Positions 1-8,408 of a stretch of DNA of 64,000 bases are shown in pieces; the first letter of the stretch is position 1; each line of letters starts with the position of its first letter. Source of the DNA: Allobosea sp. (GTDB taxonomy: Bacteria > Pseudomonadota > Alphaproteobacteria > Rhizobiales > Beijerinckiaceae); contig NZ_JAFKFX010000033.1 of assembly GCF_017308075.1 (NCBI RefSeq), positions 110,356-174,355 on the forward strand, written 5' to 3'. The notes below the pieces were generated by a model, which was not told the DNA's origin, ran no database searches, and saw only the letters and a list, made by a program, of their open reading frames with translations. The translations under genes were made by a program, and so were the position numbers.

Positions 1-1374
1 CGCTCGGCCTATGTCGAGCTCGACCGCTGGCTGAAGGAAGCGCCGCCCGAGATGCTGGCCCTGCGCCGCTCCCAGGCCGAATTGTTCTTCCGGCGCATCG
101 GCATCACCTTCGCCGTCTATGGCGACGAGGAATCGACCGAGCGGCTGATTCCCTTCGACATCATCCCGCGCGTGCTGACCAAGCCGGAATGGACCAAGCT
201 CGAGAAAGGGCTGCGCCAGCGCGTCACCGCGCTGAACATGTTCCTCGCCGATGTCTACGGCAAGAAGGAGTGCCTGAAGGCCGGCATCATCCCGGCCGAT
301 CTGGTCTACCGCAATGCCTGCTACCAGCTGCAGATGGTCGATTTCCAGGTGCCGCACGGCATCTACTGCCACATCGCCGGCATCGACATCGTCCGCGTCG
401 ACGCCGACACCTTCTATGTGCTGGAGGATAATGCCCGCACCCCGTCCGGCGTCTCCTACATGATGGAGAACCGCGAGGTGATGCTGCGGCTCTTCCCGGA
501 GCTGTTCGCCACCCACCGCGTCGCGCCGGTCGACAATTACCCCGACCAGCTGCTGGCGACGCTGCGCTCGGTCGCGCCGCGCAGCGCTTCCTCCGACCCG
601 ACGATCTGCCTTCTGACGCCGGGCCAGTACAATTCGGCCTTCTACGAGCACTCGTTCCTGGCCGACAAGCTCGGCGTCGAGCTGGTCGAGGGCTCGGACC
701 TGCTGGTCAAGGACGATATCGTCTACATGCGCACGACCCAGGGGCCGAAGCGTGTCGACGTGATCTACCGGCGCATCGACGACGACTTCATCGACCCTCT
801 GGTCTTCCGCGGCGATTCCGTGCTCGGCGTGCCCGGCATCATCGGTGCCTACAAGGCCGGCAACGTCACCCTCGCCAATGCGGTCGGCACCGGCGTCGCC
901 GACGATAAGGCGGTCTACAGCTACATGCCTGAGATCGTGAAGTTCTTCACCGGCGAGGAGCCGATCCTGAAGAACGTCCCGACCCATCGCTGCCGCGAGC
1001 CCGAGGCCAACGCCTATGTGCTCGACAATCTCGAAAAGCTGGTGGTCAAGGAGGTCAACGGCTCCGGCGGCTACGGCATGCTGGTCGGCCCCCATGCCAG
1101 CAAGGCCCAGATCGAGACCTTCCGGCAGAAGCTCAAGCTCCAGCCCGAGGGCTTCATCGCCCAGCCGACGCTGGCGCTCTCGACCTGCCCGACCTTCGTC
1201 GCCTCCGGCGTCGCGCCGCGCCATGTCGACCTGCGGCCTTACGTGCTCTCGGGCGCCAACGGCATTTCCTGCGTGCCCGGCGGGCTGACCCGCGTCGCGC
1301 TGCAGGAGGGCTCTCTGGTGGTCAATTCGAGCCAGGGCGGCGGCACCAAGGACACCTGGGTGCTCGACGCATGA
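1..1374 (+). CDS. Circularly permuted ATP-grasp type 2 protein (5'-truncated by window edge)
   Basis: The frame is open from the first base, so the true start lies upstream; 457 residues are visible, close to the family's usual length of about 470. It matches the circularly permuted ATP-grasp family (DUF404/DUF407). A glycine-rich ATP-binding segment with VVKEVNGSGGYGML lies near residue 350, and a basic C-terminal part contains HVDLRPYVLSG. The family is predicted to form amide bonds on small molecules or peptides using ATP; its substrate is not known. It is first in a four-gene run with an alpha-E protein, a transglutaminase-fold protein and the Anbu peptidase, a conserved bacterial neighbourhood predicted to make and process a peptide-like product. 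The family call is firm; the function is inferred. Confidence 0.9.
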   Translation, partial: RSAYVELDRWLKEAPPEMLALRRSQAELFFRRIGITFAVYGDEESTERLIPFDIIPRVLTKPEWTKLEKGLRQRVTALNMFLADVYGKKECLKAGIIPADLVYRNACYQLQMVDFQVPHGIYCHIAGIDIVRVDADTFYVLEDNARTPSGVSYMMENREVMLRLFPELFATHRVAPVDNYPDQLLATLRSVAPRSASSDPTICLLTPGQYNSAFYEHSFLADKLGVELVEGSDLLVKDDIVYMRTTQGPKRVDVIYRRIDDDFIDPLVFRGDSVLGVPGIIGAYKAGNVTLANAVGTGVADDKAVYSYMPEIVKFFTGEEPILKNVPTHRCREPEANAYVLDNLEKLVVKEVNGSGGYGMLVGPHASKAQIETFRQKLKLQPEGFIAQPTLALSTCPTFVASGVAPRHVDLRPYVLSGANGISCVPGGLTRVALQEGSLVVNSSQGGGTKDTWVLDA

Positions 1375-1426
1375 GGATGCCCGCTTTCACCTGCCTTCGA
1401 ATCCTCCCGGAATCCCGGACCTGACC

Positions 1427-2368
1427 ATGCTTTCGCGCACCGCCGACAGCCTCTACTGGGTCTCGCGCTATGTCGAACGGGCCGAGTATCTCGCCCGCAT
1501 CCTCGACGCCACGACCCGCCTGACCAACCTGCCCTCCGCCTATGGCGGCGCCGGCACCGAATGGCAGAGCGCGGTCGCCACCGCCGGTTGCGAGGATGCC
1601 TTCGCCCTCGCCTATGACGAGGCAAACGAGCGCAATGTCTGCGAGTTCCTCACCTTCAACCCGGATAATCCGTCCTCGATCCGCAACTGCTTCGCCCTCG
1701 CCCGCTCGAACGCCCGTGCGGTGCGCACCGCGCTGACCTCGGAAATGTGGGACGCACTCAACGGCGCCTGGCTCGAACTCCAGCGCTTCGAACGCAAGCG
1801 CATGGACCGCGAGGAGTTCGCCCGCTTCCTCGACTGGGTGAAGAACGTCTCGCTGGTCTTCGACGGCTCAGCCTACCGCACCATGCTGCGCGATGACGGC
1901 TACTGGTTCTCGCGACTCGGCGTGCATCTCGAGCGGGCCGACAACACCGCCCGTATCCTCGACGTGAAGTATCATCTGCTTCTGCCGGAGACCGAGCAGG
2001 TCGGCGGCTCGCTCGACTATTTCCAGTGGACGACGATGCTGCGCGAGGTCTCGGCGCTGACCGCCTATCATTGGGTCTATCGCGAAGCGGTGAAGCCGGT
2101 GCTGATCGCCGATCTCCTGATCCTCAACAAGCGCATGCCGCGCTCGCTGGCGAGCTGCTATGAGAGCATCTCGCGCTTCCTCGACCAGATCGGCGATGCC
2201 TATGACCGGCACGGCCCGGCCCAGCGCCAGGCCCGCAAAACCCTGGCCAGCCTGTCGAACATGCCGATCGACGCGGTGATCCGGCGCGGGCTGCACGAGT
2301 TCATCGAGGACTTCATCACAGAGAACAACCGCCTTGGTGCGATCATCGTCGACCAATATCTGCAATAG
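1427..2368 (+). CDS. Alpha-E domain-containing protein (DUF403)
   Basis: This 313-aa, mainly helical protein belongs to the alpha-E (DUF403) family, which always travels with the permuted ATP-grasp protein. Two related helical motifs carrying the conserved acidic residue are visible: YWVSRYVERAEYLARIL near the N-terminus (residues about 8-24) and RLGVHLERADNTARILD in the middle (about 163-179). The repeated (Y/H)xERA pattern suggests an internal duplication. It starts 53 nt after the ATP-grasp gene and precedes the transglutaminase gene, so it is probably co-transcribed. The biochemical role is unknown; it may be a partner or substrate-holding subunit of the ATP-grasp enzyme (inference). Confidence 0.9.
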   Translation: MLSRTADSLYWVSRYVERAEYLARILDATTRLTNLPSAYGGAGTEWQSAVATAGCEDAFALAYDEANERNVCEFLTFNPDNPSSIRNCFALARSNARAVRTALTSEMWDALNGAWLELQRFERKRMDREEFARFLDWVKNVSLVFDGSAYRTMLRDDGYWFSRLGVHLERADNTARILDVKYHLLLPETEQVGGSLDYFQWTTMLREVSALTAYHWVYREAVKPVLIADLLILNKRMPRSLASCYESISRFLDQIGDAYDRHGPAQRQARKTLASLSNMPIDAVIRRGLHEFIEDFITENNRLGAIIVDQYLQ

Positions 2369-2410
2369 GCCATTGGCCACCGACGGAACCGAGGACCTCA
2401 AGCAGCCGCC

Positions 2411-3238
2411 ATGCGTATCCGGATCTCGCACAGCATCGCCTATGCCTATGCCGAGCCGGTGCGCCAGCTCCGGCAGGTGTTGCGGCTGACGCCCCGCGAC
2501 CATGACGGCCAGCATGTCATGTCCTGGCGGATCACACCGAACATCGACGGCCGGCTGCGTTCCAGCCAGGATCCGTTCGGCAATCTCGTCCATGATTTCT
2601 CGGCCGACGGGCCGATCGAGAATTATGCGATCGAAGTCAACGGCATGGTCGAAACCGTCAATCTCGCTGGGGTCATCCGGGGCGTGGTCGAGAAGGTGCC
2701 GCCGGCCGTGTTCATGCGCGACACCAGGCTGACCGAGCCGAGCGCCGCTCTGCGCGACCTCGCGACCGAGGCGGCGGCCAGGGGCGGCAGCGAGCTCTCG
2801 CGCCTGCACGCATTGATGGAGACGCTACACGAAAGAATCGCCTGCGTGCCGACCGGCGAGCGCCTCGGCATCGGCGCCGGCGCCTGCCTCGAAGCGGGCG
2901 AAGGCATCCCGCAGGATGTCGCACATGTCTTCATGACCTGCGCCCGCTCGCTCGGTGCGCCCGCCCGCTATGTCTCCGGCTATGTCGCGGAATCGCAGAC
3001 GCTGCCGCATGCCGGCGGGGCCCATGCCTGGGCCGAGGCGTATTTGCCGGATTATGGCTGGATCGGCTTCGACTGCGCCAACGGGCTCTGCCCGATCGAC
3101 ACCCATATCCGCGTCGCGACCGGTCTCGACTATGCCGACGCGGCGCCGGTCCGCGGCGCCCGCACCGGCGGCAATGGCGAGAGCCTGCTGGTCGAGGTCC
3201 GCGCCCAGGCCGCCCGGCCGCGCCAGCAGGGGCAGTAG
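2411..3238 (+). CDS. Transglutaminase-like protein of the Anbu operon, catalytic Cys apparently absent
   Basis: A 275-aa protein with an N-terminal beta domain (residues about 1-110: SHSIAYAYAEPVRQLRQVLRL) followed by a transglutaminase-like papain fold. The family motif is normally G-V-C-Q-D; here it reads GIPQDVAH, so Pro167 stands where the catalytic Cys is expected. The His (GAHAWAEAY, His205) and Asp (WIGFD, Asp221) of the triad are kept. Nearby Cys residues occur at GACLEAG and FMTCAR but are not at the catalytic position. It lies 42 nt after the alpha-E gene and before the Anbu gene. Family membership is clear; whether it still cleaves or transfers amide bonds is doubtful. It may act as a binding protein. 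Confidence 0.87.
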   Translation: MRIRISHSIAYAYAEPVRQLRQVLRLTPRDHDGQHVMSWRITPNIDGRLRSSQDPFGNLVHDFSADGPIENYAIEVNGMVETVNLAGVIRGVVEKVPPAVFMRDTRLTEPSAALRDLATEAAARGGSELSRLHALMETLHERIACVPTGERLGIGAGACLEAGEGIPQDVAHVFMTCARSLGAPARYVSGYVAESQTLPHAGGAHAWAEAYLPDYGWIGFDCANGLCPIDTHIRVATGLDYADAAPVRGARTGGNGESLLVEVRAQAARPRQQGQ

Positions 3239-3379
3239 CGGCGCGGGGCCCGGCGTCGTCGACCTCCCCCCTCATTCCCGGGCATTGCTGCGCTAGACCC
3301 GCGAATGACGGACAACTCATTGTCCTCGCCATGAGCGCCTGATACCAGCCATACGCGCCCCGCTCCGGAGACCCGTCAC

Positions 3380-4129
3380 GTGACCTATTGCGCCGGCATC
3401 CTCGTCCAGGACGGTCTCGTGATGATCGCCGACACGCGCACCAATGCCGGGCTCGACGACATCTCGACCTTCCGCAAGCTCCACGTCTTCTCCTGGCCGG
3501 GCGAGCGCACGCTGACGCTCGCCACCGCCGGCAACCTCTCCCTCACCCAGTCGGTCGTCAGCCTGCTGCATGAGGGCGTGCCGAATCCGGAGACCGGCGA
3601 ACCCGAAACGCTGCAGAATGCGCCCTCGATGTTCCGCGCCGCCCAGCTCGTCGGCCGGGCGGTCCGCCGCGTGCGCGAGACCGATGGCGATGCATTGCGC
3701 GATGCCGGCGTCAAATACGACATGTCGCTGCTGTTCGGCGGCCAGATCATCGGCCAGCCGATGCGGCTGTTCATGATCTACTCGGCCGGCAACTTCATCG
3801 AATGCGGCATGGATTCGCCCTTCCTGCAGATCGGCGAGCACAAATACGGCAAGCCCATCCTCGACCGCGCCGTGACCTTCAGGACCGATCTCTATGACGC
3901 ATTGAAGGTCGGTCTGATCTCGATGGATTCGACCATGCGCTCGAATCTCGGCGTCGGCCTGCCGATCGACCTGATCATGCTCCGCCGCGACGCGGAAGCA
4001 CCGGAACTCAACCGCCGGATCGAGGCCGGCGAGCCCTATTTCCACGATCTGCGCGAGCGTTGGTCGGCTGCGCTGCGCGCCGCGCATATGGCGATTCCGC
4101 GCCCACCCTACGAACCGACGGAGAGCTGA
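3380..4129 (+). CDS. Anbu proteasome-type peptidase
   Basis: A 249-aa Ntn-hydrolase of the Anbu (bacterial proteasome-related, HslV-like) family. The start is GTG, giving MTYCAGIL; the second residue is the Thr that becomes the N-terminal nucleophile after Met removal. DGLVMIADTRTNAG holds the family's conserved Asp region near residues 11-24. Anbu forms an open-ring or helical assembly of proteasome-like subunits in the cytoplasm; its physiological substrate is unknown. It closes the ATP-grasp/alpha-E/transglutaminase operon, with a 141-nt gap to the preceding gene, so it might also have its own promoter. The C-terminal half (about 150-249) continues the alpha-beta sandwich, and nothing looks degraded. 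Confidence 0.93.
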   Translation: MTYCAGILVQDGLVMIADTRTNAGLDDISTFRKLHVFSWPGERTLTLATAGNLSLTQSVVSLLHEGVPNPETGEPETLQNAPSMFRAAQLVGRAVRRVRETDGDALRDAGVKYDMSLLFGGQIIGQPMRLFMIYSAGNFIECGMDSPFLQIGEHKYGKPILDRAVTFRTDLYDALKVGLISMDSTMRSNLGVGLPIDLIMLRRDAEAPELNRRIEAGEPYFHDLRERWSAALRAAHMAIPRPPYEPTES

Positions 4130-4299
4130 GCGCGAGCCGCCAGGCGGCTCCGGACGCTCATTCTCGGCAGCGCGACAACGATTTCGTGCACTTCGTCAGC
4201 ATCGCTGGAAACCGGATGGCAAGATTCGCCTGTCAGGATGGATCATCTGCGCGCCCGGACAGGTGGAGCATTTTGCAGCTTTCTGCTCGTTTGCCCAAC

Positions 4300-6486
4300 A
4301 TGAATTCGTCGGCTCGGATGCTGACGAGCACGGTGGCAACCCTGGCCTGTGCCTTCGCATTCGTCAGCGCGGCCGCCGTGGGCGTCATCGTCGCGATCAT
4401 GCTCAATGCGAACCGCGTCGAGGCGGAAAGACAATATGATCGCGTCGAAGCGGCGATCGAAAGCCAGGTTCGGCTGCGCCGCCATCGCCTCGAAAACCTG
4501 GCCGATGCCGGGCTGCTTCAGCCGATCTTCGATGCGAGCCTGCCGCGCCCGGCCCTGCAATGGGGTTTCGCGCGATTTGCCAGCCGCTTCCTCGATTTCG
4601 ACGGCGCCTATCTCGTCACCGCCTCGGGCAAGGTTCTCGCCGGCGTCGAAGGCGGCCAGGCCGCCGGCCAGGCCGGCTATGAAGGCTTGCGCCATTTCGC
4701 CGCCGAACTGCCTGGCGCGATGGCCACGACCACGCATGCAGCCCCAACCACGACGAGCGGACCGCTGAACGCCTTTCTCAGGTCTGATGGCCAGGAGACC
4801 TTGGGCGTCGTGATCGCTGATCTGAGAGCGGCCAGCATGGCTGGCGCGAGGACCCCCTCCCCTGCCGGTCCCGCCTATCTCGTCGGCTATCGCCGCACCA
4901 CCGCGTCACTCCTCGAAGATCTGGCCCAGCGCTACCGTGTCCCGAATGTGCGGATCGTCGGCGAGCGTCCTCCCGACCGCTTGACTCGCCGCGATATCGT
5001 TTCGGCGGACGGCGCCATCAGAGCATGGCTGACCTGGACGCCGGACCGGCCTGGCGACGCGATGATGCGGCAGTTCTTCTGGGCCCTTGCCGGGGTCGGG
5101 CTGCTCTTCATCGCGATCTTCGCCTATGTTTTCCATCGCCTGCGCCATGCGGGTACCCAGATCACCCTTCGAGAGCAGCAAATCCAGCGTCTGGCCGGCC
5201 AGGACGAGCTATCTCACCTCCCCAACCGCCGCACCTTCGATCTCAGACTCGACCAGGAACTCGCCCAGCTCGGCCGTACCAAGAGCGGGCTCGCAGTCCT
5301 GATGCTCGACCTCGACCGCTTCAAGGCCGTCAACGACACCTATGGCCACAATGCCGGCGACGAGCTGATCCGGCAGGTCGCGAAACGCCTGACCACCATC
5401 CTGCGCGTCGGCGACACGGTCGCCCGTCTCGGCGGCGACGAGTTCGGCATCATCCAGACCCATATGAACGAGCCCGGCGCCAGCGCTGCGCTCGGCCAGC
5501 GAATCCTCGATTCGCTCACGGAGCCTTTCGAGATCGCCGGCGTCGCCGTCACCATCGGCTGCTCCATCGGAATCGCCCACGGCCCGCAGGACGGCGCTGA
5601 CCGTGGCACGCTGATGCGCCTCGCCGACACCGCCCTCTACCAGGCCAAGAACGAGGGACGGAACCGCTACTCCTTCTTCGAACCGCAGATGAACCGGGCG
5701 CTCCAGGTCAAGCGCATGGTCGAGGAGGACCTGCGCAACGCGATCAACCGCGACGAGCTTCTGCTGCACTACCAGCCTCAGGTCTCGATCGACGGCGCGA
5801 CCATCATCGGCGTCGAGGCGCTGGTGCGCTGGCCGCACCCGGTGCACGGCATGATCCCGCCCTCGGAGTTCATCGGCATCGCCGAGGAGCGCGGCCTGAT
5901 CATGCCGCTGAGCGAATGGGTGCTGCGCCGCGCCTGCGAGCAGGCGCTGAAATGGCCGGGGATCAAGCTCGCCGTCAACGTCTCGCCGATCCAGTTCCGC
6001 CACAAGGACTTCGTCGCCAGCGTCATCCGCATCCTCGACGAAACCGGTTTCGACCCTGGCCGGCTCGAACTCGAATTGACCGAGGGCGTCGTGGTCGAGG
6101 ACGCCGACGCCGCCGAGAACGCGATGATGGACCTGCGGGCGCATGGCATCGGCCTGGCGCTCGACGATTTCGGCACCGGCTATTCCAGCCTGATCTATCT
6201 GCGCCGCTTCGCCTTCGACAAGATCAAGATCGACCGCTCCTTCCTCGAATACATGGAGACGACCGGGGAATCCGCCATTCTCGTGCATTCCGTCGTGCAT
6301 CTCGGCCGCGCGCTCGGCCTGCGCGTCTGTGCCGAGGGCGTCGAGACCACCGAGCAGCACCGCTTCCTTCAGGCGGTCGGCTGCCACGAACTGCAGGGCT
6401 TCCTGTTCTCCAAGGGCGTCCCGCCCCGCGAGATCGACCGGCTGCTGGCGCTCGACCAGCCCTTCGAGAAGCAGCTTGCCGCCTGA
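4300..6486 (+). CDS. Membrane GGDEF-EAL cyclic-di-GMP enzyme
   Basis: From the chosen ATG this is 728 aa. A membrane helix lies at about residues 8-30, then a roughly 230-residue extracytoplasmic sensor region without a motif I recognise, a second helix near 252-272 (WALAGVGLLFIAIFAYVF), a GGDEF domain with an intact GGDEF at 378-382, and a C-terminal EAL domain with EALVRW at 506-511 and DDFGTGYSS from 622. Both catalytic signatures are complete, so it could make or degrade c-di-GMP; the net activity cannot be read from sequence. The frame is open back to 4060 and overlaps the Anbu gene. Starts at 4216 or 4300 both precede the first membrane helix, and neither has a strong ribosome binding site. 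Confidence 0.88.
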   Translation: MNSSARMLTSTVATLACAFAFVSAAAVGVIVAIMLNANRVEAERQYDRVEAAIESQVRLRRHRLENLADAGLLQPIFDASLPRPALQWGFARFASRFLDFDGAYLVTASGKVLAGVEGGQAAGQAGYEGLRHFAAELPGAMATTTHAAPTTTSGPLNAFLRSDGQETLGVVIADLRAASMAGARTPSPAGPAYLVGYRRTTASLLEDLAQRYRVPNVRIVGERPPDRLTRRDIVSADGAIRAWLTWTPDRPGDAMMRQFFWALAGVGLLFIAIFAYVFHRLRHAGTQITLREQQIQRLAGQDELSHLPNRRTFDLRLDQELAQLGRTKSGLAVLMLDLDRFKAVNDTYGHNAGDELIRQVAKRLTTILRVGDTVARLGGDEFGIIQTHMNEPGASAALGQRILDSLTEPFEIAGVAVTIGCSIGIAHGPQDGADRGTLMRLADTALYQAKNEGRNRYSFFEPQMNRALQVKRMVEEDLRNAINRDELLLHYQPQVSIDGATIIGVEALVRWPHPVHGMIPPSEFIGIAEERGLIMPLSEWVLRRACEQALKWPGIKLAVNVSPIQFRHKDFVASVIRILDETGFDPGRLELELTEGVVVEDADAAENAMMDLRAHGIGLALDDFGTGYSSLIYLRRFAFDKIKIDRSFLEYMETTGESAILVHSVVHLGRALGLRVCAEGVETTEQHRFLQAVGCHELQGFLFSKGVPPREIDRLLALDQPFEKQLAA

Positions 6487-6502
6487 GCGGCGCTCGAGGC
6501 TC

Positions 6503-7099
6503 TCAGAACAGGCTGGCGATCGAGCTCACCAGCGCATAGGCGAACCCTGCCGAGAGTGCGAGGCCGATTGCCCCGACCACGGCTCCGCCGACGATCAGCA
6601 CGCCGTCACGCTCGACCAGCCCGAGCCCGACCAGGCAGACCGCGAGGCCGAGCGGAATCTGGCCGATGAAGGGCGCCGCGACCACCAGCCCGAGCGCCAG
6701 GACGAGCAGCAGCACGCCGAGCAGCGCCAGCGCGAACGGCCCCCTCAGCATCATCAGGCGCGGCTTCGAGAAGCGCTCGAGCCGGATCAGCGGCGGCAGC
6801 GCGCGTGAAACCGCCCGCGCCAGATCGGCCTGGGCGATGCTGCGCCGGAGCAGGCGCTGCGGCAGCCAGGGCGTGGTGCGACCCATCAGCATCTGCATCG
6901 CGATGAAGGCCAGGACCAGGCCGCAGACCAGCGGGATCGGCGGCGGCATCGGCAGGCAGTTCGGCAGGCCGAGCAGCACGATGAGCAAAGCATAGGCCCG
7001 GTCGCGCAGCGCCGCGACGATGTCGCCGACTGCGATGCGCGGGCCGGGAAGGCTCGCGAGCGCATGCAGCAGGCCGGAAGTGCGCAGGGGAGAGGACAA
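6503..7099 (-). CDS. ExoD family exopolysaccharide synthesis-associated membrane protein
   Basis: A 198-aa integral membrane protein. The N-terminal segment IAVGDIVAALRDRAYALLIVLLGLPNCLP is typical of the ExoD family, which is linked to exopolysaccharide production and alkaline tolerance in rhizobia; its molecular activity is not established. Hydrophobic stretches lie at about residues 36-75 and 120-195, with a basic linker in between (LIRLERFSKPRLMMLRG). It converges with the GGDEF-EAL gene (16 nt between stops) and stands alone on its strand. A regulatory link to the c-di-GMP enzyme next door is only suggestive. Confidence 0.85.
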   Translation of the reverse strand: MSSPLRTSGLLHALASLPGPRIAVGDIVAALRDRAYALLIVLLGLPNCLPMPPPIPLVCGLVLAFIAMQMLMGRTTPWLPQRLLRRSIAQADLARAVSRALPPLIRLERFSKPRLMMLRGPFALALLGVLLLVLALGLVVAAPFIGQIPLGLAVCLVGLGLVERDGVLIVGGAVVGAIGLALSAGFAYALVSSIASLF

Positions 7100-7180
7100 G
7101 CTGTATCGCCGGGCGAAGGGCTGGAGCTGCGCCCTAGCATGGCGGGCGCAGGACCAACAACCCCGCCGCGGCGCACGGCG

Positions 7181-7450
7181 TCAATGCAGGGTCAGCACGC
7201 CGTTGACGCTGACGATCTCGGCCGGACGGATCAGGCGCGAATGCGCCACCGTCACCGAATGCAGCGGTCCCTCGAGCTCGCGCCGCCAGAAATCCAGGAA
7301 GGCACGCAGCTCGGGGAAGCGTGGCGCCAGATCGTATTCCTGCCAGACGTAACTCTGCAGGAAAGTCGGATGATCCGGCAGGCGGTAGAGGATATTGGCC
7401 GTTGTCAGACCGTAGCCGGCGAGCTGGCGGATGAAATCTTTCGATGCCAT
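7181..7450 (-). CDS. usg: usg family protein
   Basis: An 89-aa protein starting MASKDFIRQLAGYGLTT. It contains ILYRLPDHPTFLQSYVWQEYDLAPRFPELRAFLDFW and ends IRPAEIVSVNGVLTLH, which is the usg family, named for the gene upstream of trpF in Caulobacter. The function is unknown and the protein is small and soluble. The frame extends to 7519, but the MASK start at 7450 fits the family length best. It is not beside trp genes here, so the usual neighbourhood has been lost or rearranged. Confidence 0.8.
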   Translation of the reverse strand: MASKDFIRQLAGYGLTTANILYRLPDHPTFLQSYVWQEYDLAPRFPELRAFLDFWRRELEGPLHSVTVAHSRLIRPAEIVSVNGVLTLH

Positions 7451-7601
7451 GACACGATGCGCTCCTCTGCGAGAAGAAGGCTGGCCGATGCCATCAGGCT
7501 GCGCCGCCATGGTTAACAAAAACTTGCAAGAATTTCATCTGCTGCCAGACTTCCTCTCCGTAGCGTGATCGGCCGTTTTCAAGAGCCGAGGGGGCGTAGG
7601 C

Positions 7602-8342
7602 GTGGCGTGGGGCGTCGCCGAGCGGGCGAAAGGGCTTGCAGGGTCCGTCATCATTGCGACGGCAGCCCTCGCTTCCGCTCCGGCTTCGGCCGACAGCACC
7701 CTGCATGAGCGTACGCCGCTCTCGATGGTGATCTTCGCCTCACTCGACACCGACCGCAGCAAGACGCACGGCTCCGTCGGCTTCAAGCGCGCCTTCGGGC
7801 AAGGCGGGCTCGACGCCAGCGGCTTCCGGCTCGGGCTGAAATGGGGCGAGAGCATCGAGCCGGCCGAGCACAGCCCGGCGCGCGGACGCATGGTCAAGAC
7901 CGAGCTCCACGCGCTGCTCGGCTATGAATGGCGCATCGGCGACCTTTTCCTGGCGCTATCGGCCGGACCGGAGCTGGAGGCAGTCTTCAGCGAGACGAGG
8001 GCCCGCACCAGCTTCAGCGACCGCATCGGCGGCCGGCTGCAATTCGATCTCTGGGCGACCCCGCTGGAGAACCTGCTGCTCCAGGCCAATGCCTATGCCG
8101 CGACGCTGGACCAGCGCTTCTGGCTCAGGCTCTCGCCGGGCTGGAAGCTCGCCCCCGGCCTCTATCTCGGCCCCGAGATCGAGTTCTACCGGCAGCAGGA
8201 CTATCACAAGCTCAGACTGGGCCTGCACCTCACCGGTTTCAGGCTGTTCGGCCTGAACTGGCGCCTCGCCGCCGGGGCGCAGCAGACCAGCGACCAGCCG
8301 AATGCGGCCTATGCGACGCTCGGAGTCTATTGGAAGCGCTGA
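7602..8342 (+). CDS. BcsS-like cellulose biosynthesis-associated outer membrane protein
   Basis: A 246-aa protein from a GTG start, with a signal peptide ending near residue 30 (TAALASAPASA). The rest alternates short polar and hydrophobic strands with aromatic ends (LHALLGYEWRIGDLFLALSAGPELEAVF, GVYWKR at the C-terminus), as expected of a beta-barrel. The overall pattern resembles the BcsS family found with cellulose genes in alphaproteobacteria. No cellulose synthase genes lie in this window, so the link to cellulose is by family resemblance only. It is divergent from usg with about 150 nt between the starts. Confidence 0.55.
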   Translation: MAWGVAERAKGLAGSVIIATAALASAPASADSTLHERTPLSMVIFASLDTDRSKTHGSVGFKRAFGQGGLDASGFRLGLKWGESIEPAEHSPARGRMVKTELHALLGYEWRIGDLFLALSAGPELEAVFSETRARTSFSDRIGGRLQFDLWATPLENLLLQANAYAATLDQRFWLRLSPGWKLAPGLYLGPEIEFYRQQDYHKLRLGLHLTGFRLFGLNWRLAAGAQQTSDQPNAAYATLGVYWKR

Positions 8343-8408
8343 AGCGCCTGCAAAACCGCACGAAACGCCTCCGATAGCCTGGCCGGCTCGAGCCTCCCGC
8401 GCGTCGAA

